Of a stretch of DNA of 64,000 nt, positions 56,691 to 64,000 are shown piece by piece; the stretch's first letter is position 1, and every line of letters starts with the position of its first letter. Both the position numbers and the translations under genes were made by a program. Below the pieces are notes generated by a model, which saw nothing but the letters and a program-made list of their open reading frames with translations, did no database searches and was not told where the DNA came from. The stretch is from Streptomyces sp. AC512_CC834 (GTDB lineage Bacteria; Actinomycetota; Actinomycetes; Streptomycetales; Streptomycetaceae), in assembly GCF_019049325.1 (NCBI RefSeq), contig NZ_JAGMUO010000060.1:4681-68680 (forward strand), written 5' to 3'.

Positions 56691-57413
56691 TCACAGCTCC
56701 AGCAACCAGCGCCCCCCGCCGATCAGCGAGCACAGCGACACCGCGTGGAACAGGAAGAACCACACCCCGGCAGGCGCGTGGGTCAGCCGCGCCAGTTGGT
56801 CCGCGTCAGAGTCACCCGCGCCGCCCCGCGCCCGCTTGGCCTGCAGCTCGAACGCCGGGCGCACCCCGCCGAGCAGCAGGAACCACACCACCGCGTACGC
56901 GAACGCCGCCTGCACCTGCGGTCCGGCCAGCCACGACACCAGGACGAACGTGCCGCCGGTGACCACCACCGTCAGCACCCCGTACGCGTTGCGCACCATC
57001 ACCAGCAGGGCGACGAGCAGCACCGTCGCCAGCCACAGCAGCAGGGTGATGCGTCCCGCGGCCAGCAGCGCCGAGCCGCCGAGACCGAGCAGCGGGGGAG
57101 CGGTGTAGCCGGCGACCGCGGTGAGGATCATCCCGACGCCGTGCGGCTTGCCCCGGCTGACGGTCAGGCCGCTGGTGTCCGAGTGCAGCGTGATGCCCGT
57201 CAGGGTGCGCCCGGTGACCAGGGCCACGAGCCCGTGGCCGCCCTCGTGGGCGATGGTGATCGCGTTGCGCGCTATCCGCCACGACCCGCGCGTCGCCACG
57301 ACGGCGAGCGCGGCCACCAGGGTCGCGATCACCACCCACAGGTCGGGATCGGGCTGGGTGCCGGAGACCTCGTCCCACAGTGAGGTGAGCGAGGCCGTTG
57401 CGAGGTGGTCCAT
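56691..57413 (-). CDS. M50-family membrane metallopeptidase
   Basis: 240 residues, about six transmembrane helices. ARNAITIAHEGGHGLVALVTG holds the HEGGH zinc motif inside the membrane; the distal Asp site is less clear. Relatives are site-2 protease-like intramembrane peptidases, which cut anti-sigma factors and other membrane proteins. Its nearness to sigR is only positional, since RsrA is soluble. ATG 57413 with GAGGAG about 13 nt upstream, a long spacing. It diverges from the SRAP gene with about 50 bp between them. Confidence 0.85.
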   Translation of the reverse strand: MDHLATASLTSLWDEVSGTQPDPDLWVVIATLVAALAVVATRGSWRIARNAITIAHEGGHGLVALVTGRTLTGITLHSDTSGLTVSRGKPHGVGMILTAVAGYTAPPLLGLGGSALLAAGRITLLLWLATVLLVALLVMVRNAYGVLTVVVTGGTFVLVSWLAGPQVQAAFAYAVVWFLLLGGVRPAFELQAKRARGGAGDSDADQLARLTHAPAGVWFFLFHAVSLCSLIGGGRWLLEL

Positions 57414-57463
57414 GTTCGGTGAGGGCTCCTCGTGTCAGCGCGGGGTCTGGCAGTGTGGCACGT

Positions 57464-58279
57464 ATGTGCGGACGGTATGCGGCGAGTCGTCGACCCGAGG
57501 ATCTCGCGGGAATCTTTGAAATCGAGAAGTGGGAGCCCAAGGAGACCTTGGAGCCCGACTACAACGTGGCCCCCACCAAGGAGGTCTACGCCGTCCTGGA
57601 CCGTCCCCTGAAAGACGCCGAGGACCCGAAGCCGGTTCGCCAACTGCGGAAGCTGAAGTGGGGCCTCGTCCCCTCCTGGTCCAAGACGCCCGAGGGCGGC
57701 GCCCGGATGATCAACGCCCGCGCGGAGACCGTCCACGAGAAGCCGTCCTACCGCCGCGCCTTCACCACCCGGCGCTGCATCCTGCCCGCCGACGGCTACT
57801 ACGAGTGGGTCACCGGCACGCAGGAGCGGGACCTGGAGGTGGAGGGGCGCAAGAAGCGGCCCCGCAAGCAGCCGTACTTCGTCACGCCGGCCGACGGCTC
57901 CGTGTTCGCCATGGCCGGGCTGTACGAGTTCTGGCGGGACAGGACGCTGCCGGACGACCACCCGCAGGCCTGGTGGGTGACGTGCTCGGTGATCACCACC
58001 GAGGCCGAGACCACGCCGCTCGCCGTCGCCCCGGCCGACGGGCCGCACGCCCTCGCCGACATCCACCCGCGGATGCCGCTGATGCTGACGCCGGACCGCT
58101 GGGACGACTGGCTCGACCCGGCGCACACCGACCCCGACGAGCTGACCTCCCTGCTGGCGCCCCCGCTCGCCGGGCTGATGCGCGCCTTCCCCGTCTCCAC
58201 GGCCGTCAGCAGCGTGCGCAACAACGGTCCCGAGCTGCTCAAGGAGCTTGAGGCGCCGGAAGAGGGCACACTCTTCTGA
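57464..58279 (+). CDS. SRAP (YedK/HMCES-like) abasic-site crosslinking protein
   Basis: 271 residues starting MCGRYA; Cys2, exposed after Met removal, forms the thiazolidine with abasic sites in single-stranded DNA. NARAET, PADGYYEW and IHPRMPLML are the other conserved SRAP motifs including the active-site Asn, Glu and His. It shields abasic lesions in single-stranded DNA. ATG 57464 is preceded by CAGTGT by 7 nt (leaderless). TGTCAG lies upstream (57433-57438) but with the wrong spacing for the PafBC promoter. The next gene starts 1 bp after its stop. Confidence 0.94.
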   Translation: MCGRYAASRRPEDLAGIFEIEKWEPKETLEPDYNVAPTKEVYAVLDRPLKDAEDPKPVRQLRKLKWGLVPSWSKTPEGGARMINARAETVHEKPSYRRAFTTRRCILPADGYYEWVTGTQERDLEVEGRKKRPRKQPYFVTPADGSVFAMAGLYEFWRDRTLPDDHPQAWWVTCSVITTEAETTPLAVAPADGPHALADIHPRMPLMLTPDRWDDWLDPAHTDPDELTSLLAPPLAGLMRAFPVSTAVSSVRNNGPELLKELEAPEEGTLF

Positions 58280-58280
58280 C

Positions 58281-58985
58281 GTGACAAGAGACACAAACGA
58301 CGCCAGCGACACCAGCGACGCCACCAAGAACATCAACACCAGGAACATCAACACCGAGGGCATCGACACCGAAGCGGGCCCCGCCCGCATCACCTGGCAC
58401 CCGGCGAAGAAGCCGCGCCTCGTCCTCGCCCTGAGTCACGGCGCCGGCGGCGGCATCGAGGCGCGAGACCTGAAGGCGCTGGCGGCCGCACTGCCCGCAC
58501 ACGGGGTGAGCGTCGCCCTCGTCGAGCAGCCCTGGCGGGTGGCCGGCAAGAAACTGGCGCCCGCCCCGAAGACGCTGGACACCGGCTGGCGGGGCGTCTG
58601 GCCCGCGCTCGCCGCGCCCGGACTGCCGGTGATCTCGGGCGGCCGCAGCGCGGGTGCCCGCGTCGCCTGCCGCACCGCCACCGAACTGGGTGCCCACGCC
58701 GTCCTCGCGCTCAGCTTCCCCCTGCACCCGCCGGGCAGGCCCGAGAAGTCCCGCGCCGCCGAGCTGCTCGGGGCCGGCGTGCCCACCCTCGTCGTACAGG
58801 GCGGCAACGACCCCTTCGGCAGGCCCGAGGAGTTCCCCGACGCCCCCGAGGGGACCTACGACCTGACCGAGGTGCCGTACGGCGATCACGGCTTCGCGGT
58901 GCCCAAGCGGGCGGAGATCACCCAGGACAGGGCGCTGGAGCTGCTCACCGACGGGGTCGCGCGGTGGGCCGGCCCACTCGGCTGA
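58281..58985 (+). CDS. Alpha/beta hydrolase (dienelactone-hydrolase-like)
   Basis: 234 residues. ALSHGAGGG oxyanion region, nucleophile in SGGRSAGARVA (GxSxG), Asp in QGGNDPF and His in YGDHGF: an intact triad of the small KANL/DLH-type alpha/beta hydrolases. The first 35 residues (DTNDASDTSDATKNINTRNIN) are Asn/Thr/Asp-rich, encoded by degenerate 15-bp repeats, unlike the surrounding GC-biased code. GTG 58281 follows the SRAP stop by 1 bp, so expression is coupled. Substrate unknown. Confidence 0.83.
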   Translation: MTRDTNDASDTSDATKNINTRNINTEGIDTEAGPARITWHPAKKPRLVLALSHGAGGGIEARDLKALAAALPAHGVSVALVEQPWRVAGKKLAPAPKTLDTGWRGVWPALAAPGLPVISGGRSAGARVACRTATELGAHAVLALSFPLHPPGRPEKSRAAELLGAGVPTLVVQGGNDPFGRPEEFPDAPEGTYDLTEVPYGDHGFAVPKRAEITQDRALELLTDGVARWAGPLG

Positions 58986-59001
58986 ACGCCGGGGAACGGC
59001 C

Positions 59002-59028
59002 GGGAATGACCGGGGGGCGGCCACTGTT
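59002..59028 (+). promoter_or_regulatory. Sigma-R autoregulatory promoter (sigRp2)
   Basis: GGGAAT (59002-59007), exactly 18 nt, GTT (59026-59028): a full match to the sigma-R consensus GGAAT-N18/19-GTT. Transcription from here would allow an N-terminally extended sigma-R. A vegetative-type TATCCT at 59224-59229 is a candidate p1. Confidence 0.85.
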
Positions 59029-59276
59029 GTGCGGGACGTACGTTGCTGGGAATCAGCACCGACGCCCCCGTAGGAGAGGAAGTCCGCCGCATGGGTTCAG
59101 CCTTCTGCCCGAGTCGCAGCAGCCGCGCCGACCTGGACTGGACGGTGCTGCACGCGGCGAAGACCGCTCCTGTTCGACCGGCGGGCGGACCGAATCGTCA
59201 AGCATCTCCGACCGCGGGTCGTCTATCCTCCGATTCGAGTGGGACCGGTCTCGGTTTCACGACGTCACTGGAGGAG

Positions 59277-59960
59277 GTGGGTCCGGTCACTGGGACCGAC
59301 GCAGGGACCGAACACGGCCAGGCGGAGCAGCCCGAGGGCCGGGGTACCGACGCGGAGTCGACCGCGGAGCGCAGCGCGCGCTTCGAGCGGGACGCGCTCG
59401 AGTTCCTCGACCAGATGTACTCGGCCGCGCTGCGCATGACACGTAATCCGGCCGACGCCGAGGACCTGGTGCAGGAGACCTACGCCAAGGCGTACGCGTC
59501 CTTCCACCAGTTCCGCGAGGGCACCAACCTCAAGGCGTGGCTGTACCGCATCCTCACCAACACCTTCATCAACTCGTACCGCAAGAAGCAGCGCGAACCC
59601 CAGCGCAGCGCGGCCGAGGAGATCGAGGACTGGCAGCTCGCGCGTGCCGAGTCGCACATGTCGACGGGTCTGCGCTCCGCCGAGTCGCAGGCGCTCGACC
59701 ACCTGCCCGACTCGGACGTGAAGCAGGCGCTCCAGGCGATCCCCGAGGAATTCCGTATCGCCGTGTATCTGGCGGACGTCGAGGGCTTTGCCTACAAGGA
59801 GATCGCCGACATCATGGGGACACCCATCGGTACGGTGATGTCCCGGCTGCACCGTGGACGCCGTCAGCTACGCGGCATGCTGGAGGACTACGCCCGCGAC
59901 CGCGGCCTGGTCCCCGCCGGCGCCGGAGAGTCGAACGAAGCGAAAGGCTCGGGGTCATGA
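59277..59960 (+). CDS. sigR: Thiol-oxidative stress sigma factor SigR
   Basis: 227 residues from GTG 59277, as known for S. coelicolor SigR. Region 2 ([30 protein letters not shown]) and region 4 ([33 protein letters not shown]). It directs thioredoxin, mycothiol, mycoredoxin and proteolysis genes after disulfide stress. The same frame is open upstream to ATG 59091, with GGAGAGGAAG before it, adding 62 residues; this fits the unstable longer isoform made from the p2 transcript. GGAGGAG abuts the GTG. The stop overlaps rsrA (ATGA). Confidence 0.96.
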
Positions 59961-60268
59961 GCTGCGGAGAGTCGCACGAGACGGATTGCAGCGAAATCCT
60001 CGATCATCTCTACGAGTTTCTCGACAAGGAGATGCCGGACTCGGACTGCGTGAAGTTCGAGCACCACTTCGAGGAGTGCTCGCCCTGCCTGGAGAAGTAC
60101 GGTCTCGAGCAGGCCGTGAAGAAGCTGGTCAAGCGGTGCTGCGGACAGGACGACGTGCCCGGTGACCTGCGCGACAAGGTCATGGGCCGGTTGGACCTGA
60201 TCCGTTCCGGACAGTCCGTGCCCGACCACGACGTCACGGCCGGACCAACGGCTCCGCAGGAGTCCTGA
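59957..60268 (+). CDS. rsrA: Zinc redox-switch anti-sigma factor RsrA
   Basis: 103 residues of the ZAS family. Cys3, His7, Cys11, Cys31, His37, Cys41, Cys44, Cys61 and Cys62 are all present; Cys11, His37, Cys41 and Cys44 form the zinc site, and Cys11-Cys44 oxidation ejects zinc and frees SigR. Translationally coupled to sigR by ATGA. Length is within two residues of the S. coelicolor protein. Confidence 0.96.
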
Positions 60269-60316
60269 GCCCTCCGAAGCGCTCCGCAACCCTCCGAGTC
60301 ACTCGTACGTGCTAAT

Positions 60317-60337
60317 CCGCGGGTTATCTGCCCGCGG
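60317..60337. terminator. Candidate terminator after rsrA
   Basis: CCGCGGG (60317-60323) and CCCGCGG (60331-60337) around a 7-nt loop; no T-run. The -10 box TAGGCT (60355-60360) of the next gene follows. Confidence 0.5.
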
Positions 60338-60395
60338 CCTCCCCGCCGCCGCCCTAGGCTCCTGAGCCTGACAGGCGTGGCCGGGGGAGGGACTC

Positions 60396-61724
60396 ATGGA
60401 CGCGGTACCGGCGCGGGCTCGTGTGTACGTCGCCGCTGTCGGCGTCGCCGCGCTGCTCTGCCTGCGGCCGCTGCCCGCGGTGCACGCGCCCTGGTGGGCG
60501 GTGCTGCTGCTCGCGGGGCTGTACGCGGGCTCCGAGCTGGTCGCGCGGTCCCGTTTCGTCGGGACCTGCTACCCCGTACTGCTCGCCGGCGCCTTCCTCC
60601 TTCCGCCGCCCGCCGCGGCGCTCGTGGCGCTGCCGGGGGCCCTGCTGTCCCCGGTGCCGCGGCGGCCCTTCGCCCTGCGGCGCGTATGGCGGGCTGCCGA
60701 GCTGACGCTCGCCGTCTGGGCCGCCGCGTGCGTGCACTGGCGGCTCGGCGGGCGGGACGCGGTCGTCGAGCCCGACTTCCCGTACGCGCTCCTGCCGGCC
60801 GGGGCCGCGGTCCTGGCGTTCTGCCTGGTGCTCACCCTGCTGGACGGCGGCATCCTGACCCTCGCCGACCACGTGCCGGCGCGCAGGGCGTGGCGGGGGC
60901 TGTTCTCGCGGTCGCTCGCGCCGATCGCCGTGCACGGGCTCGCCGGGCTGATGATGGCGGTCCTGTGGCGCAGCCCGTACGGTCCGGTGGCCGCGCTGCT
61001 CGTCCTGCTGCCGATGTGCGTGGCGTGGTGGGCGTTCGCCCAGTACCACCGGGAGCGCGCCGCGCACCAGGCCACCATCCGCGCGCTGGTGCAGGCCGTC
61101 GACATCAAGGACGGCTACACACGCGGCCACAGTGAACGCGTCGGCCAGGCCTCGATGATGATCGCCCGCGAACTGGGCATGGACGACGAGCGCGTCGAGA
61201 CCCTCCGCTTCGCCGGGATCCTGCACGACGTGGGCAAGCTCGGCGTACCCACCCGGCTGCTGCGCAAGGACGGGCCACTGACACCCGAGGAGCGGCGGGT
61301 GATCGAACTGCACCCCGAGTACGGGCACGAGATGGTGCGCGGCATCCGCTTCCTCGGCGAGGCCCGCGCCGCCGTCCTCCATCACCACGAACGGCTGGAC
61401 GGCAGCGGCTACCCCTACGGACTGGTCGGCGACCGCATCCCCGAGTCGGCGCGGGTGGTGGCCGTAGCCGACGCCTTCGACGCGATGACGTCCACGCGCT
61501 CCTACAGCAGGGCCCGTCCCGTCGCGACGGCGCTGGAGGAACTCCGGCGGTGCGCCGGGGGACAGTTCGACCCACGGATGGTGCGGGCGCTGGTCCGCGC
61601 CCTCGGACGCCAGGGCTGGCGCCCGTCGGTGACGGCGGACGGCAACGTCGCCCACCCGGCCGACCCGACGATCCCGGGCCGGGACGAGCACGCGCGGGAC
61701 GGCGTCGCCAAGGGGGCACCATGA
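60396..61724 (+). CDS. Membrane HD-GYP domain protein
   Basis: 442 residues: about six transmembrane helices (10-215), a short linker, then an HD-GYP domain (about 225-400) with HSERVG, HD at 277-278, Lys281 (HDVGK) and HHERLDGSGYP, the GYP at 338-340. All metal and GYP residues are intact, so it should be an active cyclic-di-GMP phosphodiesterase; the membrane part probably senses a signal. ATG 60396 with GGGGGAGGG upstream and TAGGCT as -10. c-di-GMP controls development through BldD in Streptomyces. Its stop overlaps the next ATG (ATGA). Confidence 0.92.
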   Translation: MDAVPARARVYVAAVGVAALLCLRPLPAVHAPWWAVLLLAGLYAGSELVARSRFVGTCYPVLLAGAFLLPPPAAALVALPGALLSPVPRRPFALRRVWRAAELTLAVWAAACVHWRLGGRDAVVEPDFPYALLPAGAAVLAFCLVLTLLDGGILTLADHVPARRAWRGLFSRSLAPIAVHGLAGLMMAVLWRSPYGPVAALLVLLPMCVAWWAFAQYHRERAAHQATIRALVQAVDIKDGYTRGHSERVGQASMMIARELGMDDERVETLRFAGILHDVGKLGVPTRLLRKDGPLTPEERRVIELHPEYGHEMVRGIRFLGEARAAVLHHHERLDGSGYPYGLVGDRIPESARVVAVADAFDAMTSTRSYSRARPVATALEELRRCAGGQFDPRMVRALVRALGRQGWRPSVTADGNVAHPADPTIPGRDEHARDGVAKGAP

Positions 61725-62140
61725 CACGGGCGGAGCCACCGGCGCGCCGGCAACACCCGCGCCCGGGGCGCGGCGGGATGCCGGGGCCGGGGACGGCGGC
61801 TGCGGTGCGGGGCATCGTTCGCCACCCCGTACCCCGTCCCGCCGTCGCATGTCGCCGTGTCGCGGTGCCCTGTCCGGTCGTCGCGTGTCGCCGTGTCGCC
61901 GTGGCCTGCCCGGTCGTCGCACGTCGCCGCGTCGCGGTATCCCGTCCCGTCGTCCACCGTGTCGCCGTGCCCCGTCCCGTCGCCGCACCCCATCCCACCG
62001 CCGCACCCCATCGGCACCAGTCCGTCCGGCCCTCATCCGTCCGGCACCAGTCTGTCCGGCACGCATCCGCAGACGCCCGAGCCTGGTGGCAGCCGTGCCC
62101 CGGACGCGTACGTGGTCGTGTGGGTGGGTGCGCATCATGA
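61721..62140 (+). CDS. Repeat-rich ORF between the HD-GYP genes
   Basis: 139 codons, MTRAEPPARRQHPRPGRGGM onward; joined by ATGA overlaps to both the HD-GYP gene before and the HD gene after. Most of it is low complexity, encoded by a 36-bp minisatellite (VACRRVAVPCPV-type). No family is recognised. Either it is a real coupling gene, or it is the original N terminus of the following HD gene thrown out of frame by repeat change (that gene continues in the next frame). I cannot decide from one sequence. Confidence 0.4.
   Translation: MTRAEPPARRQHPRPGRGGMPGPGTAAAVRGIVRHPVPRPAVACRRVAVPCPVVACRRVAVACPVVARRRVAVSRPVVHRVAVPRPVAAPHPTAAPHRHQSVRPSSVRHQSVRHASADARAWWQPCPGRVRGRVGGCAS
61841..61978 (+). repeat. 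36-bp minisatellite
   Basis: Three 36-bp units (61841, 61877, 61913) built on GTCGCCGTGTCGC and a 30-bp fourth unit (61949-61978); further short repeats follow (CCGTCCGGCACCAGTC near 62040). The 6-bp shortened unit keeps frame. Confidence 0.85.
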
Positions 62141-63528
62141 CGCCCTTCCATTCTCGGGCCCAGTCCCAGTCCCAGTCTCAGTCCCCGTCCCGGTTCCTCT
62201 TGCCGTCCCCGTCAGCGGTGCGGTCTCCCTTTCGGGTCGGGGCACCGCCCCCGTCCTCGCCCCCCTTCCGGGGAAGGCCCCGGTCCCGGTGGGGGCCGTC
62301 GGCGGCCCTGCCTCTCGTACCCGCCTGCGCCGGGCTCCTCGCGCTCGGCTGCCTCGCCTCGGTGCTGTGGTCGGGGTCCGTGCAGCGGTCCGTCGCGCTC
62401 GCCTTCGGGGCCCTCGTCGTCCTCGGCGAGCTGACCCGGCGGACCGGTACCGAGGCCCGGGAGGCGGCTCCGCTCGGGGCCGCCGGAGCGCTGGCGTACG
62501 CGCTGCTCGGGGACGTCGCCGGGCAGCCCACGCAGCACGGCGTCGCCCAGACCGTCACCGTCGTGCTCGCCGCCTCACTGCTCGGCAGCGTGCCCTACGT
62601 CGCCCGCGGCAGCGGACCCGTCCTCGACCACCTGGCGCGGCGCGTGCTCACCGTCGCCTTCGCCGCCGTGTGCTTCCAGCCGCTGTTCAACCAGGGCGTC
62701 TTCCACGACTGGAGCGGCCCCGCCTACGCGCTGCTGCTGATCGCGCTGCTCGCCCTGACCACGCTGTGCGACGCCGTGCTCGCCGCGGCACCCGCGCACG
62801 CGCGCACCGGATGGCCCTTCGGCCCGCTATTGCGCGAGGAACTGCGGGGCATGGTCGGCATCACGTCCGCGGTGTGCGCGACCGGCGCGGTGATGGCGCT
62901 CGCGGTGAGCGTCGCGGGACTGTGGGCGCTCCCCGTCTTCTCCGTCCCCCTGCTGCTCGCCCAGCTCTCCTACCGCCGGTACGCGGCCGTCCGGGCCACC
63001 TACCGGCAGACCATCGCCTCCCTGGCCCGCGCCACCGAGATCGCCGGGTACACCCCGGCCGGGCACGCCCGCCGCGTCGCCGAACTCGGCGTGGCAGTCG
63101 GGCGGGACCTGGGACTGTCCGGGGCCGAGCTGACCGTGCTGGAGTACGCGGCCCTCATGCACGACATCGGCCAGTTGAGCCTGGTCGACCCGGTACCGGC
63201 GGGAGCCACCGCCGCCCTGCCCGTCGCCGAACAGCGGCGGATCGCGCTGCTCGGCGGGGCCGTCGTCCGCCAGACCGGCGTCGACGCGGCGGTCGCGGTG
63301 GTGGTGGAGCGGCAGGCCGACCCCTGCCGGGAGCAGCCGGTCGCGGCGCGGATCGTCCGTGCCGTGAACGCGTACGAGGAGAAGACGCGGGACGCCGGAG
63401 CCGGCGGCGGCCTCGCGGCGCTCGAGGAACTGCGCCTGGCCACCGGGGGCGACTACGCTCCCGACGTCGTCGAAGCGCTGGCCCGAGTGCTTTCGCGAGG
63501 CAGTCTTACCGCGCCCGCGGCTGGGTAA
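62137..63528 (+). CDS. Membrane protein with degenerate HD-GYP domain
   Basis: 463 residues from ATG 62137: a Ser/Pro/Gln/Arg-rich start, about eight transmembrane helices (55-275), then an HD-type domain. HD stands at 342-343 but the motif reads HDIGQ instead of HDxGK, and the GYP region is missing (VVVERQADPCREQ). The metal-dependent phosphodiesterase is therefore probably dead, and the protein may bind cyclic-di-GMP or its partner instead. Topology parallels the first HD-GYP protein, so the two may form a pair. The start is uncertain because of the upstream repeat ORF. Confidence 0.78.
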   Translation: MTPFHSRAQSQSQSQSPSRFLLPSPSAVRSPFRVGAPPPSSPPFRGRPRSRWGPSAALPLVPACAGLLALGCLASVLWSGSVQRSVALAFGALVVLGELTRRTGTEAREAAPLGAAGALAYALLGDVAGQPTQHGVAQTVTVVLAASLLGSVPYVARGSGPVLDHLARRVLTVAFAAVCFQPLFNQGVFHDWSGPAYALLLIALLALTTLCDAVLAAAPAHARTGWPFGPLLREELRGMVGITSAVCATGAVMALAVSVAGLWALPVFSVPLLLAQLSYRRYAAVRATYRQTIASLARATEIAGYTPAGHARRVAELGVAVGRDLGLSGAELTVLEYAALMHDIGQLSLVDPVPAGATAALPVAEQRRIALLGGAVVRQTGVDAAVAVVVERQADPCREQPVAARIVRAVNAYEEKTRDAGAGGGLAALEELRLATGGDYAPDVVEALARVLSRGSLTAPAAG

Positions 63529-63641
63529 CCCATGGGTAATGAGCGCCCTTACAGCCGTACGTGGTTTGATGCCCAGGAGAGGGTGTCCGGGGGCGCGAAA
63601 GGCACAGCCAGCCCACAGAACGGAACTGGCAGGCGGGAATC

Positions 63642-64000
63642 GTGAGGATCTTCGGCAAGGCACGGCACCGGCCCTCCGCCTCCTGGCGGCAGGCCACCGA
63701 CCGGGCGTTCACGCTGATCGGCGACGGTCGCTACGAGGACGCGGGCGCGCTGCTGACGCGGGCGGCCGACCTGGAGCCCTGGCTGTCGGAGTCCTGGTTC
63801 AACCTGGCCCTGCTGCACAAGTTCCGGCACGACTGGGAGCAGGCGAGGGCCGCCGGTCTGCGGGCCGTGGCACTGCTCGACCGGGACACCGGCGCGCCCG
63901 ACTGGTGGAACGTCGGCATCGCCGCCACCGCCCTCCAGGACTGGCCGCTGGCCCGCCGGGCCTGGCAGGCCTACGGGCTGCGCACCCCCGGGGGTGCCAC
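63642..64000 (+). CDS. Tetratricopeptide-repeat protein, 5' part only
   Basis: At least 119 residues, cut by the window end. MRIFGKARHRPSASWRQATD leads into TPR-like helices: GDGRYEDAGALLTRAADLEP, SWFNLALLHKFRHDWEQARA and WWNVGIAATALQDWPLARRA. GTG 63642 follows GGCAGGCGGGAA. Such proteins are scaffolds; the partner is not deducible. It starts about 110 bp after the HD gene on the same strand. Confidence 0.85.
   Translation, partial: MRIFGKARHRPSASWRQATDRAFTLIGDGRYEDAGALLTRAADLEPWLSESWFNLALLHKFRHDWEQARAAGLRAVALLDRDTGAPDWWNVGIAATALQDWPLARRAWQAYGLRTPGGA

Noticed and set aside
57432..57456. PafBC promoter before the SRAP gene
   Set aside because: TGTCAG core is present but the distance to the -10 is two bases too long.

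Overview
The window is a stretch of chromosome from a very high-GC actinomycete, almost certainly a Streptomyces close to S. coelicolor. Signs are the extreme third-position GC bias, many GTG starts, many genes whose -10 box lies about 7 nt before the start codon (leaderless transcripts), and recognisable sets such as wblC, sigR-rsrA, mycoredoxin, hisN and the AdnAB helicase-nuclease pair. Gene identities come from reading motifs; no database search was run.

Layout. 1-4.5 kb: DUF3107 protein, TetR regulator, acidic small protein, alpha/beta hydrolase and a DUF3152 metzincin-like protein. 4.6-9.7 kb: a tightly packed four-gene unit (PelF-like GT4 glycosyltransferase, membrane protein, SDR epimerase, spherulin-4/GH135-like protein) preceded by a perfect 15-bp palindrome; I read it as a candidate galactosamine-type polysaccharide locus. 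9.8-17.2 kb: moeZ, two tandem SlpD/E-like lipoprotein peptidases, and a large flippase/kinase-like membrane protein. 17.4-30.8 kb: a DNA-repair and redox island (ATL protein, adnA, adnB, M20 dipeptidase, nudC, mycoredoxin, uvrD2). 30.8-32.2 kb: wblC with a long leader containing an upstream ORF and an attenuator. 32.3-48.2 kb: ABC1 kinase, ThiF-like protein, SprT/YgjP-like peptidase, three AIM24 proteins, Nudix, DUF2342 protein, SDR, moaE, a 54-residue membrane protein, PDZ-Lon protease, PPA1309 and UPF0182 proteins. From DUF3107 to UPF0182 the order closely resembles the Mycobacterium tuberculosis Rv3193c-Rv3208A neighbourhood as I remember it.

48.2-50.7 kb: two identical initiator tRNA genes flank a Sel1-repeat gene. 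50.7-51.5 kb: a Fur-family regulator diverges from the wreck of a catalase gene (three out-of-register fragments plus the start). 51.5-59 kb: CBS protein, hisN, TetR, Gdx/SugE-like exporter, rsgA-aroA, M50 peptidase, SRAP protein and hydrolase. 59-64 kb: sigR-rsrA with a textbook sigma-R autoregulatory promoter, two HD-GYP-type membrane proteins separated by a minisatellite ORF, and the start of a TPR protein cut by the window edge.

Common threads: thiol-oxidative stress (sigR, rsrA, mycoredoxin, fur, dead catalase), DNA damage (ATL, AdnAB, UvrD2, SRAP; three promoters fit the PafBC-type DNA-damage consensus), and envelope functions. No insertion sequence, prophage or CRISPR array was seen. 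Small tandem repeats sit on the 3' ends of several genes.
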